Notes: a model not told the origin generated them from the sequence alone. A stretch of DNA of 5,049 nt from Pseudomonadota bacterium (GCA_021808985.1 JAKBAQ010000205.1:1-5049); one strand, 5' to 3'. Shown: positions 1 to 5,049, counted from the stretch's first letter. Numbers and translations are program-made.

Positions 1-284
1 AGAAGGTGAAGCTCACCGGCAAGAAGCTCGAACAGAGCGTGCTCTACTATCACACCGGCTTCGCCGGCGGCATAAAGGGCCGTTCCGCCAAGGAGCGTCT
101 GGCCAGCGCCAACCCGCAGCGCGTGGTGGAAAAAGCGGTCGAGCGCATGATCACGCGCGGCCCGCTGCAGCGCCAGCAGATGAAGAATCTCTATGTCTAT
201 GCCGGGCCTGAGCACAAGCACGCCGCCCAGCAGCCGAAAACCCTTGATGTCGGCGCGCTGAACGCCAAGAACCGGAGAGCGTAA
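1..284 (+). CDS. rplM: 50S ribosomal protein L13, C-terminal part (5' end outside window)
   Basis: Large-subunit ribosomal protein L13, which binds 23S rRNA early in 50S assembly. The reading frame is already open at the window edge (first full codon at position 3) and ends at TAA 282-284. About 93 residues are visible, against a usual total of roughly 140-155, so the N-terminal third is missing. The GTG at position 6 is an internal valine codon, not a start. Family hallmarks are visible: KLTGKKLEQSVLYYHTGFAG followed by GGIKGR, the PQRVVEKAVERMI segment, and near the end NLYVYAGPEHKHAAQQP. The stop is only 2 nt from the rpsI start, and the rpsI ribosome binding site lies inside the last L13 codons. 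This is the standard rplM-rpsI operon of bacteria. Its promoter lies upstream of the window. Confidence 0.97.
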   Translation, partial: KVKLTGKKLEQSVLYYHTGFAGGIKGRSAKERLASANPQRVVEKAVERMITRGPLQRQQMKNLYVYAGPEHKHAAQQPKTLDVGALNAKNRRA

Positions 285-286
285 CA

Positions 287-769
287 ATGTCCGATACCAA
301 CAATGCCTTCGCCGGCCTCAAAGATCTGCCCGGCGTCATCTCCCCCGAAACCGCCCCGAAGCGTGAGCCCAAGCGCGACGCGCAGGGCCGTTCCTACGCC
401 ACCGGCCGCCGCAAAAACGCGATCGCCCGCGTCTGGATCAAGCCCGGCAAGGGCGAAATCCTGGTCAACGGCAAAAAAGCTCCGGTCTATTTCGCCCGCC
501 CGGTGCTGCGCATGCTCATCACCCAGCCCTTCCTGGTGGCTGACCGTTACAACCAGTTTGACGTGTTCTGCACCGTCAATGGCGGCGGTCTCTCCGGTCA
601 GGCCGGCGCGGTGCGCCACGGCATCTCGCGCGCCCTCACCCTTTATGAGCCGGAACTGCGCGGCATCCTCAAGGTCGCCGGCTTCCTCACCCGCGATTCG
701 CGCGTGGTGGAACGCAAGAAATACGGCAAGGCCAAAGCCCGCCGCAGCTTCCAGTTCTCCAAGCGCTAA
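287..769 (+). CDS. rpsI: 30S ribosomal protein S9
   Basis: Small-subunit ribosomal protein S9, 160 residues, a component of the 30S head whose basic C-terminal tail reaches the P-site tRNA. The core is unmistakable: ATGRRKNAIARVW at residues 38-50, NGGGLSGQAGAVRHGISRAL at about 98-117, and a basic C terminus ending in SFQFSKR. The protein is about 30 residues longer than E. coli S9 (130 aa). The surplus is an N-terminal extension (residues 1-36, rich in Pro, Lys and Asp) of the kind seen in alphaproteobacterial S9. ATG 287 is supported by GGAGAG at 274-279, within the end of rplM. The gene is translated right after rplM (2-nt gap) and is followed by a terminator at 787-815, so it closes the ribosomal operon. 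Nothing appears aberrant. Confidence 0.98.
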   Translation: MSDTNNAFAGLKDLPGVISPETAPKREPKRDAQGRSYATGRRKNAIARVWIKPGKGEILVNGKKAPVYFARPVLRMLITQPFLVADRYNQFDVFCTVNGGGLSGQAGAVRHGISRALTLYEPELRGILKVAGFLTRDSRVVERKKYGKAKARRSFQFSKR

Positions 770-786
770 TCTCCGCCTGCATCCCG

Positions 787-815
787 AAAAACCCCGGAGC
801 CATCCGGGGTTTTTT
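787..815. terminator. Bidirectional intrinsic terminator between rpsI and hpnK
   Basis: The perfect stem AACCCCGGA (790-798) / TCCGGGGTT (803-811) has a GCCA loop (799-802). It is flanked by an A-run on the left (787-791) and a T-run on the right (810-815), so it can act as a rho-independent terminator in both directions. It ends the rplM-rpsI transcript on the plus strand and the hemF-hpnK transcript on the minus strand. The plus-strand T-run reaches into the hpnK stop codon (814-816), so the two convergent operons share one very compact terminator. Confidence 0.92.
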
Positions 816-1611
816 ATTGCGCCTTGTTCAGCGCCAGCAACGCCGCCAGCTCCGCCTCATGCTCATAATCAGGCATCAGCCCTTGCACCGCCGCATCGCG
901 CGCCGTCGCCGGATGAAAATAAATCTCGGCACTCCCCGTCGGCAAATGCCGCAGCAGCCGGTGCACGCGCTCAATGGTCATATGCCCGGACCATTTCAGG
1001 CCAAACACATGCGCCGTGCTTCCCAGCCCGCGCGCCTGCCAGCGCAACAACCGGCTCCAGTAATAAAGCGCGTAATCGCCAAACCCCACGCGCGCGCCGC
1101 AGCGTTTCATCACCCAGGGCGGCTCCGCCGGAACCCTTATGCGCGTCAGGCCAAACGCCCGCCCCGCCGCGATCATCATCGCCGCCACAGTGGGGTGCAG
1201 ATGCATGTGCTTATGCGCATCGGCGTGGTGCAGGCTCAGCCCCGTCGCGGCGAAGGCCGCGAACTGCGCCTGAATTTCCGCCCGCAACTCGCGCCGCGCC
1301 GCTGGTGAAAAAAAATACTTAAACCCCAGCACCGCCTGGTTTTGCCCGAACTTGCCATCCGCCCCGGTGATATGCGGCAGCCGCGCATGTCCCAGCAGCG
1401 AGTCGCCATCCACCAGCACCAGATGCAGCCCCACCTTCAGCCCCGGCAGCGCCCGCGCCCGGCGCACCGCATCCGCCGCCGCCGGTGCCGCCACCATCAG
1501 GCTCGCCTGGCTCAAAACCCCCTGGGTATGCGCCAGCTCCACCCCCTCGTTCACCCCCGCCGACAAGCCGAAATCATCGGCCGAGAAAACCGGCGTCGCG
1601 CTTAAGGCCAT
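814..1611 (-). CDS. hpnK: YdjC/ChbG-family carbohydrate deacetylase, hopanoid biosynthesis-associated (HpnK-like)
   Basis: Predicted cytoplasmic metal-dependent deacetylase of the YdjC/ChbG family, 265 residues. Visible motifs are SADDFGLS at 10-17 (Asp12/Asp13, probable metal ligand and catalytic acid), GLHLVLVDGDSLL at 61-73 (His63) and the His-rich HHADAHKHMHLHP at 128-140, which supplies further metal or catalytic residues. The wording around these motifs (NEGVELAH, SLMVAAPAAADAVRRAR, LPGLKVGLHLVLV, and AEPPW further on) matches my recollection of the hopanoid-associated subgroup HpnK rather than chitooligosaccharide deacetylase ChbG. The exact substrate of HpnK is not settled; a role in processing hopanoid side-chain sugars is inference. 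The start ATG (1611-1609) lies inside the end of hemF, the overlap being 10 nt, with GGAAG at 1620-1616 as ribosome binding site. Translation is therefore probably coupled to hemF. No other hopanoid gene is in the window, so the HpnK label rests on sequence style alone; the deacetylase family is much surer. Confidence 0.8.
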   Translation of the reverse strand: MALSATPVFSADDFGLSAGVNEGVELAHTQGVLSQASLMVAAPAAADAVRRARALPGLKVGLHLVLVDGDSLLGHARLPHITGADGKFGQNQAVLGFKYFFSPAARRELRAEIQAQFAAFAATGLSLHHADAHKHMHLHPTVAAMMIAAGRAFGLTRIRVPAEPPWVMKRCGARVGFGDYALYYWSRLLRWQARGLGSTAHVFGLKWSGHMTIERVHRLLRHLPTGSAEIYFHPATARDAAVQGLMPDYEHEAELAALLALNKAQ

Positions 1612-2465
1612 TTCACTTCCGGCGGCATGGACATCAAAATCGCCTCCGTATTCCCGCCCGTCTTCAGCCCGAACATGGTGCCCCGGTCATACAGCAGGTT
1701 GAACTCCACATACCGCCCGCGCCGCACCAGCTGCGCCTCGCGCTCTTCGTGCGTGAAGCTCTCCCCCATCCGCCGGCGCACAATCGGCGGATAGGCCGCC
1801 AGAAACGCCTCCCCCACATCGCGGGTGAAAGCAAAATCAGCCGCCGCGTCGCCCGAATCGAGATAGTCGTAAAAAATCCCGCCCGCCCCGCGCGGCTCCT
1901 TGCGGTGCGGCAGATAAAAATACTCATCGCACCATTTTTTGAATTTTTCATAATAATCCGCGCCGTGCCGGTCGCACGCGGCCTTGTACGCGGCATGGAA
2001 AAACGCCGCATCCTCGCCTGCCTGCGCCGTTTCCGGCTGCAATGGCGTCAAATCCCCGCCGCCGCCAAACCAGCCCTTGGTGGTCACGATCATCCGCGTG
2101 TTCATATGCACCGCCGGCACTTTCGGCGAGCGCATATGCGCCACCAGGCTTATCCCCGCCGCCCAGAACGCCGCATTCTCCCCCGCGCCATGCATCTGCC
2201 TGGCGAAATCGGCGCTGAAATGCCCCTGCACGACGGAGATGTTCACCCCCACCTTCTCAAACACCTGGCCGCGCATCACGCTCATCACGCCGCCGCCGCC
2301 CTCGGGCCGCTCCCATGCGGTACGGATGAAGCGGCCGGGACTGCCCCCCGCTTCGTCCTCTATCTCCTCAAAAGCGGCGCATATCCTGTCCCGCAGGGCG
2401 GCAAACCAGGCGGCGGCGGCGGGTTTCAGGGCTTCATGGGCTGGGGGGGCGGATGGATCATTCAT
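1602..2465 (-). CDS. hemF: Oxygen-dependent coproporphyrinogen III oxidase (aerobic)
   Basis: HemF oxidatively decarboxylates coproporphyrinogen III to protoporphyrinogen IX using O2, in the cytoplasmic part of heme synthesis. The protein has 287 residues, close to the usual length of about 280-310. Diagnostic segments in order: GGGGVM at 56-61 and FEKVGVNIS at 69-77; VHMNTR at 119-124 (His120, Asn122, Arg124); GWFGGGGDLTP at 131-141 (Asp138); the family signature at about 176-200 with KKWCDEYFYLPHRKEPRGAGG and then IFYD; and near the C terminus GRYVEFNLLYDRGTMFGL followed by KTGGNTEAILMSMPP. No key residue is missing. ATG 2465 is the only plausible start: an in-frame TGA sits upstream at 2489-2487. 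No Shine-Dalgarno precedes it, and a -10-like TATGAT lies only about 10 nt upstream, so the message may be leaderless. The gene overlaps hpnK downstream and is divergent from the pet operon. Confidence 0.97.
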   Translation of the reverse strand: MNDPSAPPAHEALKPAAAAWFAALRDRICAAFEEIEDEAGGSPGRFIRTAWERPEGGGGVMSVMRGQVFEKVGVNISVVQGHFSADFARQMHGAGENAAFWAAGISLVAHMRSPKVPAVHMNTRMIVTTKGWFGGGGDLTPLQPETAQAGEDAAFFHAAYKAACDRHGADYYEKFKKWCDEYFYLPHRKEPRGAGGIFYDYLDSGDAAADFAFTRDVGEAFLAAYPPIVRRRMGESFTHEEREAQLVRRGRYVEFNLLYDRGTMFGLKTGGNTEAILMSMPPEVKWP

Positions 2466-2568
2466 GCTGAAATCATCATACGGGCTTCATGAACGATCAT
2501 CCACTCTTGAAATTTTCCCCCGTTCCCGCCATGCGTGTCCCTGAATAACTTGCGCGGCGGGAGACACG
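2466..2568. promoter_or_regulatory. Divergent intergenic promoter region hemF / petA
   Basis: These 103 bp are the only non-coding DNA between the divergently transcribed hemF and petABC, and are more AT-rich than the flanking genes. Both promoters must lie here or inside the neighbouring genes. On the plus strand TTGAAA (2507-2512) could be a -35 element, but no good -10 sits 16-18 bp further on, so I do not assign the petA promoter firmly. GGGAG at 2559-2563, 5 nt before ATG 2569, is the petA ribosome binding site. An 8-bp palindrome TTCATGAA (2486-2493) is present, but I do not recognise it as a regulator's operator. Confidence 0.6.
2475..2480 (-). promoter_or_regulatory. Candidate -10 box for a leaderless hemF transcript
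   Basis: Read on the minus strand, TATGAT (2480-2475) matches the sigma-70 type -10 consensus at five of six positions. Its last base is 9 nt before the hemF ATG. A weak -35 match (TGGATG) lies 17 bp further upstream. Transcription starting at the usual distance would begin at about 2468-2465, at or within three bases of the start codon. This fits the absence of any Shine-Dalgarno. It is a pattern match only. Confidence 0.35.
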
Positions 2569-3123
2569 ATGGCTGACACGTCAGAACATGCACTCGGGCA
2601 CGACGGGGATTCCCGGCGTGATTTTTTGAAAATTCTCACCGTGGCGGCCGGTGTCGTGGGGGCTGGCGCCGTCGCCTGGCCGTTCATTGACGCTCTGGGC
2701 CCCGACGCTGAGGGCACCGCGGCGGCGCACCTCATCGTCAACGTCTCCGGCATCCCCGAGAACAGCGCCATCACCGTCACCTGGAACGGCCTGCCGATCT
2801 ACATCCGCAAGCTCACCCCCCAGCAGATCGCCGACACCCAGGCCGTGGCCCTCACCGCGCTGGTTGACCCCGCCACCTTCAACAGCCGCGTGAAGCCCGG
2901 TTATGACAGTTACGTCGTCGTGGTCGGCCTCAACACCGGCGCGCCCTGCGCCCTGGAGGGCAACAACCCCTCCGACCCGCGCGGTCCCTTCGATGGCTGG
3001 ATCTCCCCGTGCGACGGCAGCGTCTACGACCCTCTGGGCCGCGTGCGCGGCGGCCCGGCGGCCAAGAATCTCACGATTCCGACCTTAAAATTCATCAACG
3101 ACGCGCAAATTCAGTTCGGCTGA
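2569..3123 (+). CDS. petA: Rieske-type subunit of a bc1-like complex, lacking all four [2Fe-2S] ligands
   Basis: A homologue of the ubiquinol-cytochrome c reductase Rieske subunit, 184 residues, the usual length for the alphaproteobacterial protein. In order: a perfect twin-arginine motif SRRDFLK (15-21); one membrane segment (about 22-43), uncleaved in this family, ending in the typical AWPFIDAL; then a periplasmic domain with GLPIYIRKLTP at 74-84. The cluster-binding fold is recognisable from NNPSDPRGPFDGW (132-144) and GPAAKNLTIP (162-171). Box 1, normally CTHLGC, reads NTGAPC (122-127), and box 2, normally CPCHGS, reads SPCDGS (146-151). Cluster ligands Cys, His, Cys, His are thus Asn122, Gly124, Ser146 and Asp149, so no Rieske cluster can bind in the known way. 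The disulfide pair Cys127/Cys148 and the normally cluster-tuning Ser151 and Tyr153 remain. The frame is intact, with ribosome binding site GGGAG 2559-2563 and ATG 2569. It could be a structural remnant subunit; normal quinol oxidation is ruled out unless the read is wrong. Confidence 0.95.
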   Translation: MADTSEHALGHDGDSRRDFLKILTVAAGVVGAGAVAWPFIDALGPDAEGTAAAHLIVNVSGIPENSAITVTWNGLPIYIRKLTPQQIADTQAVALTALVDPATFNSRVKPGYDSYVVVVGLNTGAPCALEGNNPSDPRGPFDGWISPCDGSVYDPLGRVRGGPAAKNLTIPTLKFINDAQIQFG

Positions 3124-3126
3124 GGA
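3122..3126 (+). promoter_or_regulatory. Ribosome binding site of petB, overlapping the petA stop
   Basis: GAGGA lies 8 nt before ATG 3135 and shares bases with the petA stop codon TGA (3121-3123). It fixes the petB start at 3135: the frame stays open upstream to 3009, but that stretch is petA read in another frame. The protein from 3135 begins in the family style with WLASRLP. Confidence 0.8.
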
Positions 3127-3134
3127 TCAGCAAT

Positions 3135-4256
3135 ATGAGCACAGACGTTAAAAAATCCTGGCTGGCCTCCCGGCTGCCCTGCCCCGCCAAGGAAGCGGGG
3201 AGCTGCGCCCCCATGCTGGAGCGTGACGCCCCCTATGCCGCCACGCTGCCGGCGCTCATCACCGGCGCGGTGCTGTTCCTGCTCGCCTCCGGCCTGGTGC
3301 TGGCGGTGTACTACACCCCGGCCCACGGCTTCGCCTCCATTCAGTTCATCGCGCGCAACGTCAATAGCGGCTGGCTCATCCAGGGCTTCCACACCACCGG
3401 CGTCACCATGCTCTTTGCCGCCGTGTACTGGCTCCTTTTCCGCGACATTTACACCGGCGCCTACCGCGCCCCCGGCGAGCTGGTCTGGCTGCTGCGCGTC
3501 AAGCTCTTCGCCCTGCTGCTGCTCGTCGGCTGGCTCGGCTACACGTTGAGCGACGGCGCCGTCTCCTATTGGAGCCTCACCGACGCCACCAACGCCGCCA
3601 CCGGCCTCGGCGGTGTCGCGGGCGTCATCGGCCGCTGGTTCTTCGGCGGCCCCAACGGCGCCGGCACCCTGGCCCGGCTGGAGGTTTTCCACGCCGTCCT
3701 GGCGCTGGCCATCCTCTGCGTGCTCGCCGCCGGCCGCCGCGCCGCGCGCGCGCTCGCCCTCCAGGCCAAGCCAAGCCACCCGGTCAGCTGCCACCCTTAT
3801 TACACATCGCAGACCTTCGCCGCCTTCTCGGTGTTCGCCCTCATCTTCGCGGTGCTTATGTTCTTCGCCCCGCATTACGGGCTCAACCCCCTCAACGCCG
3901 CCGCGTCCGACTCCCTCATCGTCCCGGCCGTCCTCAGCCCTCCCTGGTATCTCTCCCCGGTCAGCGCCGTGGCCTCCACCTTCTCCAGCGCCTCGGGCGG
4001 CATCTTCGGCGTCATCGCCATGCTGGCTGTCCTCGCCGCCCTGCCCTGGCTGGACCGTTCAGCCCCCAACAGCAAGCGCGGCCTGTTCTACCGCCTGCTC
4101 ACCGGCCTCCTCCTGCTCGATATCATCGGCCTCGGCCTGAGCGCCTCCTACCCCGCCTGCACCCTGTCCGGCGGCCTCACGGCGGCTTTCACCATCTGGT
4201 ATTTCTTCCATTTCCTGGTGCTTACCCCGCTGGTCACAGCCTTGGAGGCTCAATAA
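3135..4256 (+). CDS. petB: Cytochrome b-like subunit of a bc1-like complex, heme bH site lost
   Basis: Membrane subunit homologous to cytochrome b of complex III, 373 residues, shorter than the usual 400-440 of alphaproteobacterial forms. Eight hydrophobic segments can be placed (roughly 38-58, 84-103, 116-138, 184-200, 227-246, 287-305, 320-338, 348-368). Family landmarks are VYYTP (58-62), ARNVNSGWLIQGFH (73-86), FRDIYTGAYRAP (102-113), CHPYYT (219-224), FFAPHYG (243-249) and the C-terminal WYFFHFLVLTPL (355-366). Heme bL ligands are present (His86, His186). The bH ligands expected 14 residues later are Leu100 and Gly200, so only one heme is likely. PEWY of the Qo site is PPWY (269-272), the PWGQMSFW stretch has become SDGAVSYW (139-146), and the Qi-side IKD after HPYYT is SQT (225-227). 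The gene follows petA by 11 nt and its stop overlaps petC. No frameshift is seen. It is surely a cytochrome b homologue, but its function must differ. Confidence 0.93.
   Translation: MSTDVKKSWLASRLPCPAKEAGSCAPMLERDAPYAATLPALITGAVLFLLASGLVLAVYYTPAHGFASIQFIARNVNSGWLIQGFHTTGVTMLFAAVYWLLFRDIYTGAYRAPGELVWLLRVKLFALLLLVGWLGYTLSDGAVSYWSLTDATNAATGLGGVAGVIGRWFFGGPNGAGTLARLEVFHAVLALAILCVLAAGRRAARALALQAKPSHPVSCHPYYTSQTFAAFSVFALIFAVLMFFAPHYGLNPLNAAASDSLIVPAVLSPPWYLSPVSAVASTFSSASGGIFGVIAMLAVLAALPWLDRSAPNSKRGLFYRLLTGLLLLDIIGLGLSASYPACTLSGGLTAAFTIWYFFHFLVLTPLVTALEAQ
4244..4248 (+). promoter_or_regulatory. Ribosome binding site of petC inside the petB end
   Basis: GGAGG lies 7 nt before ATG 4256. The petB stop and petC start overlap as TAATG (4254-4258), which points to coupled translation. 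It also picks ATG 4256 among upstream in-frame candidates that lie within petB. Confidence 0.85.
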
Positions 4257-4972
4257 TGCGCCGTATTCTCGCTCCCGTCCTGGCCGCAGGCTTCCTGTTC
4301 AGCGCCACCCTCGCCGCCCGCGCCGAGGACACCCTATCCCCCCTGCACTGGCAGTCTCAGGGCAATCTCGGCAGCTATGACAAAGCCGCCCTGCAACGCG
4401 GCTTCCTGGTCTATCAGAGCGTCTGCGCCAGCTGCCACACCATCAACGCGCTGCACTACCGTGACCTTGAAGCCCTCGGCTTCACCCAGGACCAGGCCGC
4501 CGGCATCGCCTCCGGCGTGAAACTGGCCGACGGCTCCCCCGCCACGCTGGATGACACGATCAAAGCCTCCAGCGTCCCCGCCTCCGCCTTCGGCGGCGCC
4601 GTGGCGCCGGATCTGTCCAGCATTGAAAGCGCCCGCCCGCACGGCCTGCGCTATATCTACAACCTGCTCACCGGCTACGCCGCCGCCCCCGCCAACGTCA
4701 CCCTGCTGCCCGGCCGGTTCTACAACACCGCCTATCCCGGCCAGCAGATCGCGATGCCCCAGCCCCTCAAGGGCAACGATGTCGTCTACGCCGACGGCAC
4801 CCCCGCCACCCTGCAGCAGGAAGCCTCCGACGTATCCGCCTTCCTCGCCTGGTCGGCGGACCCGAACCTTGACGCCCGCCACGAGATCGGCGTGCGCGCC
4901 CTAATCTTCCTGGTGTTCCTCAGCATCATCGCCATCGCCACCAAGCGCAAAATCTGGCGCGAGACGATCTGA
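4256..4972 (+). CDS. petC: Cytochrome c1 homologue of the bc1-like complex (heme c site kept)
   Basis: Periplasmic, membrane-anchored c-type cytochrome homologous to cytochrome c1, 238 residues. A Sec signal peptide covers residues 1-23 (probable cleavage after ARA). HWQSQGNLGSYDKAALQRGF (31-50) leads into VCASCH with the CXXCH heme site at 57-61, then YRDLEALGF at 68-76. APDLSSIESAR (117-127), YIYNLLTGY (133-141), YPGQQIAMPQPL (160-171; Met167 the likely sixth heme ligand), YADGTPAT (178-185) and DVSAFLAW (192-199) follow. A C-terminal anchor (about 211-229) ends in KRKIW. Compared with typical c1, the stretch between ADG (91-93) and APDLS (117-121) looks about a dozen residues short. The usual AARAAN before GGA is VPASAF (107-112), so the conserved arginine near the heme propionate is absent. 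A heme c still seems able to bind. The start overlaps the petB stop by one base, and a strong terminator follows. Confidence 0.95.
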   Translation: MRRILAPVLAAGFLFSATLAARAEDTLSPLHWQSQGNLGSYDKAALQRGFLVYQSVCASCHTINALHYRDLEALGFTQDQAAGIASGVKLADGSPATLDDTIKASSVPASAFGGAVAPDLSSIESARPHGLRYIYNLLTGYAAAPANVTLLPGRFYNTAYPGQQIAMPQPLKGNDVVYADGTPATLQQEASDVSAFLAWSADPNLDARHEIGVRALIFLVFLSIIAIATKRKIWRETI

Positions 4973-5001
4973 AACCAGCAAACCCGGGCCAAACCACCGG
5001 C

Positions 5002-5036
5002 AAAACGGCGCCTCGCCAGAGGCGCCGTTTTTCTTT
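5002..5036 (+). terminator. Intrinsic terminator of the pet operon
   Basis: The perfect stem AAAACGGCGCCTC (5002-5014) / GAGGCGCCGTTTT (5019-5031) has a GCCA loop (5015-5018). It is followed by a T-rich tail (5028-5036, one C inside), 29 nt after the petC stop. It ends the petABC transcript. The A-run on the left side would let it work on the minus strand too. Confidence 0.93.
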
Positions 5037-5049
5037 CCCCATGGTCAAA

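Noticed and set aside
6..8. GTG at 6 as a gene start
   Set aside because: The frame is open to the window edge and the surrounding residues match the interior of L13.
303..2492. Long plus-strand open frames (303-1322, 817-1308, 1485-2492)
   Set aside because: They run against or across rpsI, hpnK and hemF, have Pro/Arg/Ala/His-rich composition typical of antisense reading of high-GC genes, and show no recognisable motif.
2486..2493. Palindrome TTCATGAA between hemF and petA as a regulator operator
   Set aside because: Eight bases are too short to stand out, and it does not match an FNR, Irr or Fur type site that I know.
2932..3015. A frameshift hiding canonical Rieske boxes in another frame
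   Set aside because: The residues before, between and after the boxes all align to the family in one frame, so the changes are substitutions, not a shift.
2569..3123. Calling petA a pseudogene because the ligands are missing
   Set aside because: Full family length, no frameshift or internal stop, good ribosome binding site, intact Tat motif and disulfide cysteines. Loss of cofactor ligands alone does not show a dead gene.
3111..3875. Minus-strand open frame of 254 residues under petB
   Set aside because: Its Gly/Glu/Ala-rich composition is the antisense shadow of a GC-rich membrane protein gene, which itself has clear family motifs and a ribosome binding site.
5041..5049. ATG at 5041 as the start of a downstream gene
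   Set aside because: Only three codons are visible and the bases before it (T/C-rich terminator tail) hold no ribosome binding site.

Overview
This high-GC window with strongly G/C-ending codons looks like a chromosomal segment of an alphaproteobacterium. The best guess is Acetobacteraceae or a relative. The reasons are the alphaproteobacterial N-terminal extension on S9, a HpnK-type hopanoid gene, an aerobic HemF, and a Rieske / cytochrome b / cytochrome c1 operon of alphaproteobacterial type. The family-level placement is inference.

Layout: 1-284 holds the 3' end of rplM (L13), followed after 2 nt by rpsI (S9, 287-769). A hairpin terminator at 787-815 separates this pair from a convergent minus-strand pair: hemF (2465-1602, oxygen-dependent coproporphyrinogen III oxidase) and hpnK (1611-814, YdjC/ChbG-like hopanoid-associated deacetylase). 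The two genes overlap by 10 nt. A 103-bp divergent intergenic region (2466-2568) separates hemF from a plus-strand operon, petA (2569-3123), petB (3135-4256) and petC (4256-4972), which ends at a strong hairpin terminator (5002-5036).

The remarkable part is the pet operon. By organisation, length, Tat signal, membrane segments and residual similarity it encodes the three catalytic subunits of a cytochrome bc1 complex (complex III), but its redox machinery has been stripped in a coordinated way. In the Rieske protein all four [2Fe-2S] ligands are replaced (Cys/His of box 1 by Asn122/Gly124, Cys/His of box 2 by Ser146/Asp149), while the two disulfide cysteines (127, 148) remain. In cytochrome b both heme bH ligands are gone (Leu100, Gly200) while both heme bL ligands remain (His86, His186). 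PEWY has become PPWY and the Qi-site Lys-Asp has become Gln-Thr. Cytochrome c1 keeps its CASCH heme site and the candidate axial Met167. No Q cycle of the known type could run in such a complex.

All three frames are nonetheless open, with good ribosome binding sites, tight gene overlaps, signal peptides, membrane helices and host-like codon use. That argues for a maintained, repurposed 'pseudo-bc1' complex rather than simple decay. The alternative, a relic in a lineage that respires through quinol oxidases, cannot be excluded from one sequence.
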